Of a DNA stretch of 19,812 nt, positions 1 to 7,594 are shown piece after piece. Position 1 is the first letter of the stretch, and each line of letters starts with the position of its first letter. The notes under the pieces are model-generated. The model was not told the DNA's origin and did no database searches. It was given only the letters and a program-made list of their open reading frames with translations. This DNA comes from Paralcaligenes sp039935015. Its GTDB lineage: Bacteria; Pseudomonadota; Gammaproteobacteria; Burkholderiales; Burkholderiaceae_B. The stretch is taken from contig JBDTLC010000081.1 of assembly GCA_039935015.1 (NCBI GenBank), forward strand, positions 1 through 19,812. Reading direction: 5' to 3'. A program made the position numbers and the translations under genes.

Positions 1-348
1 GTTGCCGACCTCGACCGCAGTCATCGCAGGAAAATGACGGCCTATTACGTCCCGATAATGGCGGCCCACATCGCGCAGGGCATTCACATATTCGTTCTTA
101 TCACATACATACCACGTCATGCGGGTAATGTGCTCGGGCCCGGCCCCACCCTCTTTAAGGATTGCCACAATGTTTTTCAGGGCCTGGCCGACCTGCTCGG
201 CAAAATCGTCGGTTTCGAATTGTTGCTGGCCGTTCCAGCCAATCTGTCCGCCCACAAACAACAAACGGCTGCCCACTGTCACCTCAGTCATGATGCCGTT
301 GGCATAGCCACGCGGTGCCAGCCAGTCTGGAGGTTGCAAATTATTCAT
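1..348 (-). CDS. RidA-family (YjgF/YER057c/UK114) protein, C-terminus cut by window edge
   Basis: This is the last visible gene of the minus-strand aromatic cluster. It reads from ATG at 348 and is still open at base 1, giving 116 residues of a family that usually has about 125-135. The protein starts MNNLQPPDWLAPRGYANG and contains LLFVGGQIGWNG, then FAEQVGQALKNIVAILKEGGAGPEHITRMTWYV split over the central helix and strand, which is the RidA pattern. An AAGGA Shine-Dalgarno lies about 8 bases before the ATG, and the gap from the CoA ligase stop is only 27 bases, so cotranscription is likely. RidA proteins hydrolyse reactive enamines/imines and release ammonia. In this cluster the natural inference is deamination of the 2-amino-cyclohexene-type CoA intermediate made by AbmA. 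The family call is firm; the substrate is a guess. Confidence 0.87.
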   Translation of the reverse strand, partial: MNNLQPPDWLAPRGYANGIMTEVTVGSRLLFVGGQIGWNGQQQFETDDFAEQVGQALKNIVAILKEGGAGPEHITRMTWYVCDKNEYVNALRDVGRHYRDVIGRHFPAMTAVEVGN

Positions 349-375
349 TGAATTTTCCTTATCAGATAGTGGCAA

Positions 376-2019
376 TCACGATTTCTTGCGCAGCACGAAG
401 CGCTGCAATTTGCCGGTTTCGGTACGCGGCAACTTGTCGACGAATTCGATGGCGCGCGGATATTTATAAGGAGCAATGGATGCTTTGACATGCTCCTGCA
501 GAATCTTGGCCATCGCTGCATCGCGCGCAAAACCAGGCTTTAGTACGATATAGGCGGTTACGATATTGCCGCGATCCGGGTCAGGGCGCCCGACCACGCC
601 GCACTCGGCCACGGCCTCGTGCCGCAGCAAGGCGTCTTCTACCTCGGGGCCTGCGATGTTGTAGCCCGCCGAAATAATCATGTCGTCATTGCGCGCCTGA
701 TAGTACAAATAGCCATCTTCATCCATGGCGAAGGTATCGCCTGGCAGGTTCCAGCCCTCTTGCACAAAAACACGCTGGCGTTCATCATCCAAATAGCGGC
801 AACCGGTAGGCCCTTTTACCGCCAGGCGGCCCACGACACCACTCGCGACCGGCTTGAAATCCTGGTCCACCACCTGCGCCACATAGCCGGGCACCACCCG
901 GCCTATGGACCCGCGGCGCACCTGATCGCCGGCACTGGACACATAAACATGAATCATCTCTGTGCCGCCTATACCATCGATCATTTCGATCCCACTGGCC
1001 TGCTTCCAGAGCTGGCGAGTGGCGTCGGGCAAGGCCTCGCCCGCCGATACCGTCTTGGCCAGCGAGGCCAGATCGTACTTGGGCACCAGCGCCGCCATTT
1101 GACGATAAAAGGTAGGAGCCGTAAAGGTCATGGTTACGCCGAAATCCTGAATTGTCGCCAGCATTTCTTCGGGCGTGAGACGCTCGGTTAAGACCGCCGA
1201 AGCTCCCGCCCGCAACGGGAAGCACAACAGACCTCCGAGGCCAAACGTAAAAGCCAGCGGCGGCGTGCCACACACCACATCAGAGGCCGCCATTTGTAAA
1301 GTATGCCTGGAAAAGGTATCGCACATAGCCAGTACGTCGCGATGAAAATGCATGCAGCCCTTGGGTTTGCCGGTGGTACCGCTAGTGAAGGCTATCAGGC
1401 AGACATCATCGACCGCGGTATCACAGGCGCCGTAATGCGCAGGCTTGGCGGTGGCCAAGCTGTCAAGCGAATCTGGGCCCGTGTCGTGGAAATAGCGAAC
1501 CTGCTTGATCTGAGCGCAAAAATCGGGGTGTTCAGGCTCCAGACAATGCCTCAACTCTTCTGCCAGACGCTGATCGCATAACACTGCCTGAATCTGCGCC
1601 TTCGCAATAATCGGCTTTAATTCTGAAGATCGCAGCAACGGCATTGTGGGTATAGTCACCAAGCCGGCCTTGACAGCGGCCAACCAAGACGCTGCCATCA
1701 TCACGTTGTTGGGTCCGCGCAATAAAATTCGGTTACCCGGCTGCAAACCCATGTCTTCTGTTAACACATGGGCGATTCGGTTCGTCAATACCATCAGGTC
1801 GGCATAGGTCATGCTTTGGCGCACATCGCCCTCACGCCAACGCAAAGCAATGCGTGCACCCATCCCTTTATTTACCTGGGCATCGACCAGTTCGACCGCA
1901 CAATTCACCCGAGCGGCATAGGCCACATCAGGATTGCCATCAAGCAACAGCTCCGGCCATTGCTCCAACGGCGGCAACCGATCCCGCGCAAAGGTATCTA
2001 CATGTGCCGATATTTCCAT
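376..2019 (-). CDS. abmG: 2-aminobenzoate (benzoate-type) CoA ligase
   Basis: This ATP-dependent acyl-CoA synthetase would activate an aromatic acid to its CoA thioester in the cytoplasm, the first step of the pathway. It is a class I adenylate-forming enzyme of 547 residues. The P-loop TSGTTGKPKG is near residues 212-221, followed by the GGTEMIHVYVS region (A5 motif), GDTFAMDEDGYLYYQARNDD (hinge), and a C-terminal PRTETGKLQRF with the catalytic lysine near 537. The frame can be opened at GTG 2046, but AAGGAG sits 6 bases before the ATG at 2017-2019, so the shorter protein starting MEISAHVDTF is preferred. It lies 55 bases after the acyl-CoA dehydrogenase and 27 before RidA. The anthranilate specificity, and hence the symbol, is inferred from the neighbouring AbmA; benzoate or salicylate cannot be excluded. 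Confidence 0.85.
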   Translation of the reverse strand: MEISAHVDTFARDRLPPLEQWPELLLDGNPDVAYAARVNCAVELVDAQVNKGMGARIALRWREGDVRQSMTYADLMVLTNRIAHVLTEDMGLQPGNRILLRGPNNVMMAASWLAAVKAGLVTIPTMPLLRSSELKPIIAKAQIQAVLCDQRLAEELRHCLEPEHPDFCAQIKQVRYFHDTGPDSLDSLATAKPAHYGACDTAVDDVCLIAFTSGTTGKPKGCMHFHRDVLAMCDTFSRHTLQMAASDVVCGTPPLAFTFGLGGLLCFPLRAGASAVLTERLTPEEMLATIQDFGVTMTFTAPTFYRQMAALVPKYDLASLAKTVSAGEALPDATRQLWKQASGIEMIDGIGGTEMIHVYVSSAGDQVRRGSIGRVVPGYVAQVVDQDFKPVASGVVGRLAVKGPTGCRYLDDERQRVFVQEGWNLPGDTFAMDEDGYLYYQARNDDMIISAGYNIAGPEVEDALLRHEAVAECGVVGRPDPDRGNIVTAYIVLKPGFARDAAMAKILQEHVKASIAPYKYPRAIEFVDKLPRTETGKLQRFVLRKKS

Positions 2020-2074
2020 CTTCATCTCCTTGTTGTCCACCACCACAATGAACTCTCGGGCTCTCTGGCGGCGC

Positions 2075-3247
2075 TTACGCGTCTTTCAACAGCTCGCGCG
2101 CAATAATCAGTTTTTGTACCTCGGTCGCCCCTTCATAGATCCGCAGGGCTCTGATTTCCCGATACAACTTTTCAACAGGCATGCCGCTCACTACCCCCTC
2201 GCCTCCAAACATCTGCAACGCCCGATCTATGACACGCTGAGCCGATTCAGTTGCCGCCATTTTCGCCATGGCTGCTTCGCGAGTGGTGCGCACGCCTTTA
2301 ACGTCGCGTAACCAGGCGGCGCGATAGGTTAGCAAGGCCGCCGCATCGATTTCCGTTGCCATATCACCCAAGGCGGCTTGCGTCAGCTGCAGATCGCCCA
2401 GCGTGCCGCCGAAAAGGCGACGCGACCGGGCACGCGCCAATGCTTCATGCATGGCACGGCGCGCAAATCCCAGAGCCGCAGCGGCCACCGAAGCACGGAA
2501 AATATCGAGCGTCATCATGGCAATCTTAAAACCCTGCCCAGGGTCGCCCAAGCGATGAGAGAGCGGAACCCTGCACTCCTCAAACTGCAGCGTCGCCAGC
2601 GGATGTGGAGCTATTACCTCAATACGCTCGGCGATCGTCAGACCCGCCGTATTAGCATCAACCACAAAAGCGCTAATGCCGCGAGCGCCTGGCGCCTCGC
2701 CCGTACGTGCAAAAACACAGTAAAAATCCGCAATGCCGCCGTTGGATATCCAAGTTTTCCGGCCATTGAGCACGTAGGTATCGCCATCTGCGCGAGCCTC
2801 GCAAACCATGGCCGCCACGTCCGAACCAGCCTCGGGTTCAGACAGAGCAAAAGCGGCAATCGCCCGCCCACTGGCAACTCGGGGCAGATAGCTCATTCGC
2901 AAGGCGTCGCTGCCGGCGATCGAAATCGCACCGCTACCCAGCCCTTGCATGGCAAAAGCAAAATCAGCCAGACCATCGTGACGCGCCAGGGTTTCGCGCA
3001 CGATACACAAAGAGCGTGAATCGATAGCTGGCCAGCGCCCGCCCCAGCGCCCATCGGGGCCAGCCGGCACGCCTATGCGCAACCACCCACCTGCACCCAG
3101 ATCACGCACCAGTTGGCGACACGCCGAATCGGTATCGCGATCATCCACGCGCGCAAGGGTGCTCGCGCACCACGCGTCGAGCTGTTGCGCCAGCTCCGCG
3201 TGGCGCGTATCAAAAAATGGCCATTCCAGCCAGCTTGCATCATTCAT
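2075..3247 (-). CDS. acyl-CoA dehydrogenase family flavoprotein
   Basis: The 390-residue protein has the full three-domain acyl-CoA dehydrogenase layout. FALSEPEAGSD and KTWISNGG form the FAD/substrate-binding middle domain, and the C-terminal IYEGATEVQ carries the usual catalytic base, Glu at about residue 372. It would oxidise a CoA thioester at the alpha-beta bond using FAD, passing electrons to ETF. In this cluster the likely substrate is a cyclic or ring-opened intermediate downstream of AbmA. The ATG at 3245-3247 follows directly on the TGA of the upstream crotonase gene (3248-3250), with GAGGG as Shine-Dalgarno inside the crotonase end, which points to translational coupling. A second ATG at 3241-3243 is out of frame. 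Family certain, substrate inferred. Confidence 0.93.
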   Translation of the reverse strand: MNDASWLEWPFFDTRHAELAQQLDAWCASTLARVDDRDTDSACRQLVRDLGAGGWLRIGVPAGPDGRWGGRWPAIDSRSLCIVRETLARHDGLADFAFAMQGLGSGAISIAGSDALRMSYLPRVASGRAIAAFALSEPEAGSDVAAMVCEARADGDTYVLNGRKTWISNGGIADFYCVFARTGEAPGARGISAFVVDANTAGLTIAERIEVIAPHPLATLQFEECRVPLSHRLGDPGQGFKIAMMTLDIFRASVAAAALGFARRAMHEALARARSRRLFGGTLGDLQLTQAALGDMATEIDAAALLTYRAAWLRDVKGVRTTREAAMAKMAATESAQRVIDRALQMFGGEGVVSGMPVEKLYREIRALRIYEGATEVQKLIIARELLKDA

Positions 3248-4099
3248 TCAATTACCCTCGAATACAGGTTTCCGGCGAGCGACAAACGCCTCGTAGGCGC
3301 GCCGGAAGTCTTGGGTTTGCATGCAAATGGCTTGTGCCTGCGCTTCGGCTTCAATGGCTTCATCTACCCCCATGGCCCATTCTTGATGGAGCAATTTCTT
3401 CGTGATCCCATGTGCAAACGTCGGGCCATCGGCCAACTGGCGCGCCAATGTCTGGGCAGCTTCCACTACTGCATCGGATGCCTGCAGACTATTGAAGAAG
3501 CCCCAACTTAAACCTTCCTCGGCGGTCATGGCGCGGCCTGTATACAACAATTCCGAGGCCCGCCCCTGGCCGATCATGCGTGGCAACAAGGTGCACGCAC
3601 CCATATCCGCGCCAGCCAGGCCCACCCGAGTAAATAAAAACGCGGTGCGAGCAGCAGGCGTACCAATACGCATATCCGAGGCCAGAGCCACCATCGCGCC
3701 GGCGCCGGCACAAATCCCGTCCACAGCGGCCACGATGGGCTGCGGACAGGCCCGCATCGCCTTAATCAGGTCGCCGGTCATATGCGTAAAGTCGAGGAGC
3801 TCAGGGCTCGTCATCTTCGTGAGTGGGCCGATAATTTCATGGACATCACCGCCCGAGCAAAAATTTTCGCCTGCGCCCGCTATCACAATGACCTTGATAT
3901 CGGTGGCATACACCAGGCCACGAAATAAATCGCGCAATTCGGCGTAAGAATCAAAGGTCAGTGGGTTCTTGCGTTCGGGCCGGTTCAAAATAATGGTAGC
4001 CACCTTGCTATCGCCAGACACCTTCCATAGAAAAGTCTTTGCCTGATAACCAGCGTAAGCGCGCTTGTGATGCGCCATGGTATGTACGGTCTGTTCCAC
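3248..4099 (-). CDS. crotonase-superfamily protein with non-canonical active site
   Basis: This 283-residue protein has the enoyl-CoA hydratase/isomerase fold. GENFCSGGDVHEI (about 78-88) and VDGICAGAGAMVALASD (about 126-142) form the oxyanion hole and CoA-binding segments. Aligned by eye to mammalian crotonase, the two hydratase glutamates (Glu144 and Glu164) are replaced by Met136 and Arg158. An Asp165 in VGLAGADMG is the obvious acidic candidate. Simple alkene hydration is therefore doubtful; ring cleavage (hydrolysis) or another enolate reaction is more likely. The start is GTG, chosen because AGGAG lies about 7 bases upstream; the gap to the dehydrogenase-type SDR gene is 28 bases. It belongs to the abm operon, and many genomes label such proteins plain enoyl-CoA hydratase. 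Confidence 0.88.
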   Translation of the reverse strand: MEQTVHTMAHHKRAYAGYQAKTFLWKVSGDSKVATIILNRPERKNPLTFDSYAELRDLFRGLVYATDIKVIVIAGAGENFCSGGDVHEIIGPLTKMTSPELLDFTHMTGDLIKAMRACPQPIVAAVDGICAGAGAMVALASDMRIGTPAARTAFLFTRVGLAGADMGACTLLPRMIGQGRASELLYTGRAMTAEEGLSWGFFNSLQASDAVVEAAQTLARQLADGPTFAHGITKKLLHQEWAMGVDEAIEAEAQAQAICMQTQDFRRAYEAFVARRKPVFEGN

Positions 4100-4127
4100 G
4101 TAAACTCTCCTGGTGTTGGCGGCGGGT

Positions 4128-4928
4128 CTAGCCCGCCATCACTTCCCCGCCGTCGACGGGAATTGATTGTCCATTGACCGCCCCCGCGCCGGGCTGGCAC
4201 AGCCACATGACCGCGTTGGCAACTTCTGCTGGCTGCACCAGCCTGCCTTGGGGATTGCGTTGAGAAAGCTGATCACGTGCTTGCTGCGGCGTCATGCCTG
4301 TCTTCTTGACAATATTGGCCACGGCCTCATGCACAAGATCGGTTTCGGTATAGCCCGGGCATACCGCATTAACGGTCACGCCCGTTTGAGCAACTTCAAG
4401 AGCCAGTGCGCGGGTCAGGCCCACCACCCCATGCTTGGCCGCGCAATAAGCACTGACATAGGCGTAACCGATTAGGCCCGCAGTGCTGGCTACATTGACA
4501 ATGCGTCCCCAGCGCTTTGCAAGCATATCGGGCAAGGCGGCCTGCATACAATGAAATGTGCCTGTCAGATTAACGGCCAACATTCGTTGCCAGGCGGCTT
4601 CATCCATCCGATCGAAACGCTGACTTACGGCCTGCCCGGCGTTATTAACCAATATATCTATCGGACCAAAGCGCGCACGGGCGGTCTCAAAAGCACGCTG
4701 TACATCGTGTTGCTGCGCGATATCGCCAGCCACGAAGTCGAGTTCACCTAAAGCGGCCAGACTAGCTTGCGCCTGCACAAGCGCCGCTTCGCCACGCCCC
4801 ATTAGCGTCACGCGCGCGCCTTGTGCAAGCAGGTGATGCGCCACCGCATAACCAATACCGCGTGATGCACCGGTCACCAAGGCATGGCGTTTGTCCAGGG
4901 GAAGGGTTTGAGATGGATCCGCCATCAT
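4128..4928 (-). CDS. short-chain dehydrogenase/reductase (3-hydroxyacyl-CoA dehydrogenase-like)
   Basis: This is a classical SDR of 266 residues. The cofactor motif TGASRGIG is at 19-26, NNAG at 95-98, and the catalytic tetrad Asn120-Ser148-Tyr161-Lys165 is seen in LAVN, NVAST and YCAAK. The C-terminal NGQSIPVDGG is the usual substrate-loop end. It would oxidise a hydroxyl or reduce a keto group with NAD(P), most plausibly a hydroxyacyl-CoA of the ring-degradation route. Its start overlaps the abmA stop in an ATGATG/TGA arrangement: ATG at 4926-4928 overlaps TGA at 4925-4927, and a second in-frame ATG at 4923-4925 is equally possible. This overlap implies translational coupling to abmA. Substrate is inferred only from context. 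Confidence 0.9.
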   Translation of the reverse strand: MMADPSQTLPLDKRHALVTGASRGIGYAVAHHLLAQGARVTLMGRGEAALVQAQASLAALGELDFVAGDIAQQHDVQRAFETARARFGPIDILVNNAGQAVSQRFDRMDEAAWQRMLAVNLTGTFHCMQAALPDMLAKRWGRIVNVASTAGLIGYAYVSAYCAAKHGVVGLTRALALEVAQTGVTVNAVCPGYTETDLVHEAVANIVKKTGMTPQQARDQLSQRNPQGRLVQPAEVANAVMWLCQPGAGAVNGQSIPVDGGEVMAG

Positions 4929-7264
4929 TTCCCCACCGGCTGCGCATACGCTGCCGCCCGTTCAAAATTGGTTTCAAGCTGTCGCTTGGCCGGAAAATAC
5001 TGTTTTGGCCATGCCACATCGACGAAACCGATGCGCGCCGACTCCCGTAAAGTCCAGGCCGCATCGGCCAGATGCGGGCGAGCAAGCGCACACAAGTCGG
5101 CGCGACCCGAGGCAATAATGCTATTTACATGATCGGCCTCGAAGATGGCACCCACTGCCATGGTTGCAACCCCCGTTTCATTGCGAACCCGATCCGAAAA
5201 CGGAGTTTGGTACATGCGGCCATACACCGGTTTTTCCTCCTTGCTGACCTGCCCCGATGAACAATCGATCATGTCGGCGCCAGCCGCCTTGAAATACCGT
5301 GCTATTTCGATGGCATCGTCGGCAGTAATCCCGCCCTCGACCCAATCATGAGCAGAAATACGTACCGACATGGGAAGGTTGTCCGGCCAGACTGCCCGAA
5401 CGACCTTGAAAACCTCCAGGGGGTATCGCAAGCGGTTTTGCAAGGATCCACCGTACTCATCGGTGCGATGATTGGTCAGGGGCGAAATAAAGCCCGACAG
5501 CAAATAGCCGTGCGCGCAATGCAGCTCCAGCCAATCGAAATTAGCCTGTTGTGCTCGCCGGGCGGCCGCTGCAAATTCGTCACGCACCTGCTCCATTTGC
5601 TGGCGCGTCATGGCTTGCGGAACTTGCGACACGCCCTCGATGTAGGCAATAGAAGAGGCCGACACCAGAGGCCAGTTGCCCGAAGGCAGAGGCAAGTCGG
5701 TGCCCTCCCAACTAACACGGGTAGAACCTTTGCGCCCCGCATGGCCCAGCTGTATACCAATCTTGGCGCTGGTATTCTGGTGCACAAAGCCCGTAATACG
5801 CGCAAATGCTTTGGCCTGCTCGTCGTTCCACAAGCCCGGGCATCCGGGGGTTATCCGAGCCTGGGGCGACACGCAGGTCATTTCAACCATCACCAGGCCT
5901 GCGCCACCCATGGCGCGGGCACCCAGATGTACCAGATGGAAATCGCCCGGCACACCGTCAACGCTGGAATACATGGCCATCGGCGACACAACCACTCGAT
6001 TTTTCAGCGTAACGCTACGCGCCGTATAGGGCGTGTGCATGGGTGGCATGACCGGCCCCTCTAGCGAGACAACCCCTGCCTTCTTTGCCATCCAACGCTC
6101 GTAGCCCTCAATCCAGCCCGTATCGCGCAAGCGCAAGTTTTCGTGCGAAATACGCTGCGAGCGCGTCAATAGCGAGTATGCAAACTGTTCAGGCTCGAAC
6201 CTAGCATAACGCTGTACGTTTTCGAACCATTCGGTAGAGTTACGGGCCGCATTCTGGATCTTCAGCACCTCGACGCTACGTACTTCCTGATAGTGGCGCA
6301 AGGCGGCCTGCAGATCATTGTTGTGGGCGCTGATCGAGCGATGCAGTTCAATTGCATCTTCCAAAGCCAGTTTGGTGCCCGAGCCGATTGAAAAATGGGC
6401 GGTATGAGCCGCGTCGCCCATTAACACTATTGGCACACGCCGACCGTCAGGCAAGGCCTGCTCGTGCACCCAGGTCTGGCAAATAACCCGGGGGAAACGG
6501 ATCCAGATTGCAGCTCCGCGCAGATGGGTGGCATTGGATATGAGCGGGTTTCCGTCCAGCCACGGCGCAAACAGCTTTTCGCAATAGGCAATTCCGTCTT
6601 CCTGGCTCATGGTATCGAGACCTGCGGACTGCCAGGTCTGGTCAAGCGTTTCAACAATAAACGTCGACATGCCGGCCTCGAACTGGTAGGCGTGGGCCTG
6701 GAACCATCCGTGTTCGGTTTGCACAAAGGCAAACGTAAACGCATCGAAAGTCTGCTTGGTCCCCAACCATACAAAACGGCATAAACGTGTATCGATATCG
6801 GGTTTGAACACAGCGGCATAGCGCGTGCGCACGCGGCTATTCAAACCGTCCGAAGCAATGACCAGATCGGCCTGATACTTTTCGGCCAATGCCTGGTCGT
6901 CGGCTACATTGGTTTCGAATACCAGGCTGACATTTAATTCTTCACAACGCGCCTGCAGGATATTAAGCAGCTTCTTGCGCCCGATGCCGATGAACCCATG
7001 GCCGCTGCTGCGCAGGCTACGATTCCTGTAGTGGATTTCAATGTCGTCCCAGTGATTGAACGCCGCACTTACCTGAGCAGCCGACACCGGATCAGCCTCT
7101 TTCAGGTTCGCCAGCGTTGCATCCGAGAACACCACGCCCCAACCAAACGTATCGTAAGGACGGTTGCGCTCGACGACCGTGACCTCATGGCGAGGGTCGC
7201 CCAGCTTCATAAGCAAACCAAAATACAGACCCGCGGGGCCCCCGCCTATGCATACGATCTTCAT
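4925..7264 (-). CDS. abmA: 2-aminobenzoyl-CoA monooxygenase/reductase (fused FAD monooxygenase and old yellow enzyme)
   Basis: The 779-residue protein is a two-enzyme fusion. The N-terminal part (about 1-380) is a p-hydroxybenzoate-hydroxylase-type flavoprotein: GGGPAGLYFG near 7-16, the DG motif IASDGLNSR near 136-144, and MGDAAHTAHFSIGSGTKLA near 282-299. From about residue 407 an old-yellow-enzyme FMN domain follows (YTARSVTLKNRVVVSPMAMY; ELHCAHGYLLSGFISP with His582/His585; TDEYGGSLQNR). In Azoarcus evansii such a protein hydroxylates 2-aminobenzoyl-CoA at C5 and then reduces the ring to a non-aromatic enone-type CoA ester. Databases often name homologues bifunctional salicylyl-CoA 5-hydroxylase, so a salicylate substrate remains possible. 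ATG at 7262-7264 was chosen over an upstream frame opening (7312): GGAG lies 6 bases before it, and MKIVCIGGG is the expected Rossmann start. First gene of the operon. Confidence 0.92.
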   Translation of the reverse strand: MKIVCIGGGPAGLYFGLLMKLGDPRHEVTVVERNRPYDTFGWGVVFSDATLANLKEADPVSAAQVSAAFNHWDDIEIHYRNRSLRSSGHGFIGIGRKKLLNILQARCEELNVSLVFETNVADDQALAEKYQADLVIASDGLNSRVRTRYAAVFKPDIDTRLCRFVWLGTKQTFDAFTFAFVQTEHGWFQAHAYQFEAGMSTFIVETLDQTWQSAGLDTMSQEDGIAYCEKLFAPWLDGNPLISNATHLRGAAIWIRFPRVICQTWVHEQALPDGRRVPIVLMGDAAHTAHFSIGSGTKLALEDAIELHRSISAHNNDLQAALRHYQEVRSVEVLKIQNAARNSTEWFENVQRYARFEPEQFAYSLLTRSQRISHENLRLRDTGWIEGYERWMAKKAGVVSLEGPVMPPMHTPYTARSVTLKNRVVVSPMAMYSSVDGVPGDFHLVHLGARAMGGAGLVMVEMTCVSPQARITPGCPGLWNDEQAKAFARITGFVHQNTSAKIGIQLGHAGRKGSTRVSWEGTDLPLPSGNWPLVSASSIAYIEGVSQVPQAMTRQQMEQVRDEFAAAARRAQQANFDWLELHCAHGYLLSGFISPLTNHRTDEYGGSLQNRLRYPLEVFKVVRAVWPDNLPMSVRISAHDWVEGGITADDAIEIARYFKAAGADMIDCSSGQVSKEEKPVYGRMYQTPFSDRVRNETGVATMAVGAIFEADHVNSIIASGRADLCALARPHLADAAWTLRESARIGFVDVAWPKQYFPAKRQLETNFERAAAYAQPVGK

Positions 7265-7363
7265 AAAATTCTCCGGGCGTCTTACCAGACCATGCAAATA
7301 GAGGCCTCTCAAACAAGCCTTGCGTCTCCAAGCCTGCTATACAGCCTTGATTCCATTTTCTAC

Positions 7364-7383
7364 ATAGTTTAAGCTTAAACTAT
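7364..7383. promoter_or_regulatory. 20-bp perfect palindrome, candidate MarR operator
   Basis: The half-site ATAGTTTAAG is followed directly by its reverse complement, a perfect 20-bp dyad. It covers the predicted -10 box and start point of the abmA promoter. MarR dimers bind palindromes of about this size, and a marR gene is divergently adjacent. The half-site core TAGTTTAAG recurs at 7424-7432, a possible second weaker site nearer marR. The assignment is inference from position and symmetry. Confidence 0.65.
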
Positions 7384-7407
7384 ATAGCTAAAAAAAAGAG
7401 GCGGCAA
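7379..7407 (-). promoter_or_regulatory. predicted sigma70 promoter of the abmA operon
   Basis: On the minus strand, a -35 box TTGCCG (7407 to 7402, four of six consensus bases) and a -10 box TATAGT (7384 to 7379, five of six) are separated by 17 bases. Transcription would start near 7372, leaving a leader of about 107 bases before abmA. The -10 lies inside the 20-bp palindrome, as expected for a repressed promoter. Confidence 0.55.
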
Positions 7408-7416
7408 GCCTTTTTT
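7390..7416. terminator. A/T-flanked hairpin between divergent abmA and marR
   Basis: An A8 run, then GAGGC, a loop GGCAA, GCC and a T6 run give a stem of about 9 pairs with one G-U wobble. Both strands end in a T-run after the GC core, so the element reads as a small bidirectional intrinsic terminator. It overlaps the predicted abmA -35 region, so it may insulate the two divergent units rather than end a normal transcript. Confidence 0.4.
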
Positions 7417-7594
7417 CAAGATTTAGTTTAAGGTTGGAATATATTCACTTTTAAGATTTAAGCTGTTTTAATTGAAACAATGCGATTCCGGGCATGTTCC
7501 AGCGTCCAGGCGCGTTTTTTTATAATAGGTGTCTCGCGATGTGAACAATATTCCATTGCATTAGGGCCGTCACCAAGAGATTTTCGACAAAACC

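Larger units (their letters stand above)
7265..7594. other. abmA-marR divergent intergenic region
   Basis: This 330-base gap has no convincing gene. It is AT-rich in its centre and holds the palindrome at 7364-7383, the hairpin at 7390-7416, a repeated TAGTTTAAG half-site at 7424-7432 and a TTTAAGCT copy near 7457-7464. A consensus TATAAT at 7521-7526 is a candidate marR -10 box, with only a weak -35 match (TTCCAG, 18 bases upstream). Confidence 0.7.

Noticed and set aside
34..351. Plus-strand frame opposite the RidA gene
   Set aside because: Its translation matches no family, while the minus strand reads as a RidA protein with a Shine-Dalgarno.
2020..2046. GTG start of the CoA ligase
   Set aside because: AAGGAG positioned for the ATG at 2019 lies inside the extension, so the later start is better.
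5348..6064. Long plus-strand frame (238 codons) inside abmA
   Set aside because: It is a shadow of the conserved FAD/OYE coding sequence and shows low-complexity, His/Arg-rich translation.
7265..7312. 16-residue N-terminal extension of AbmA
   Set aside because: The internal ATG at 7264 has a good Shine-Dalgarno and begins directly at the FAD Rossmann strand.
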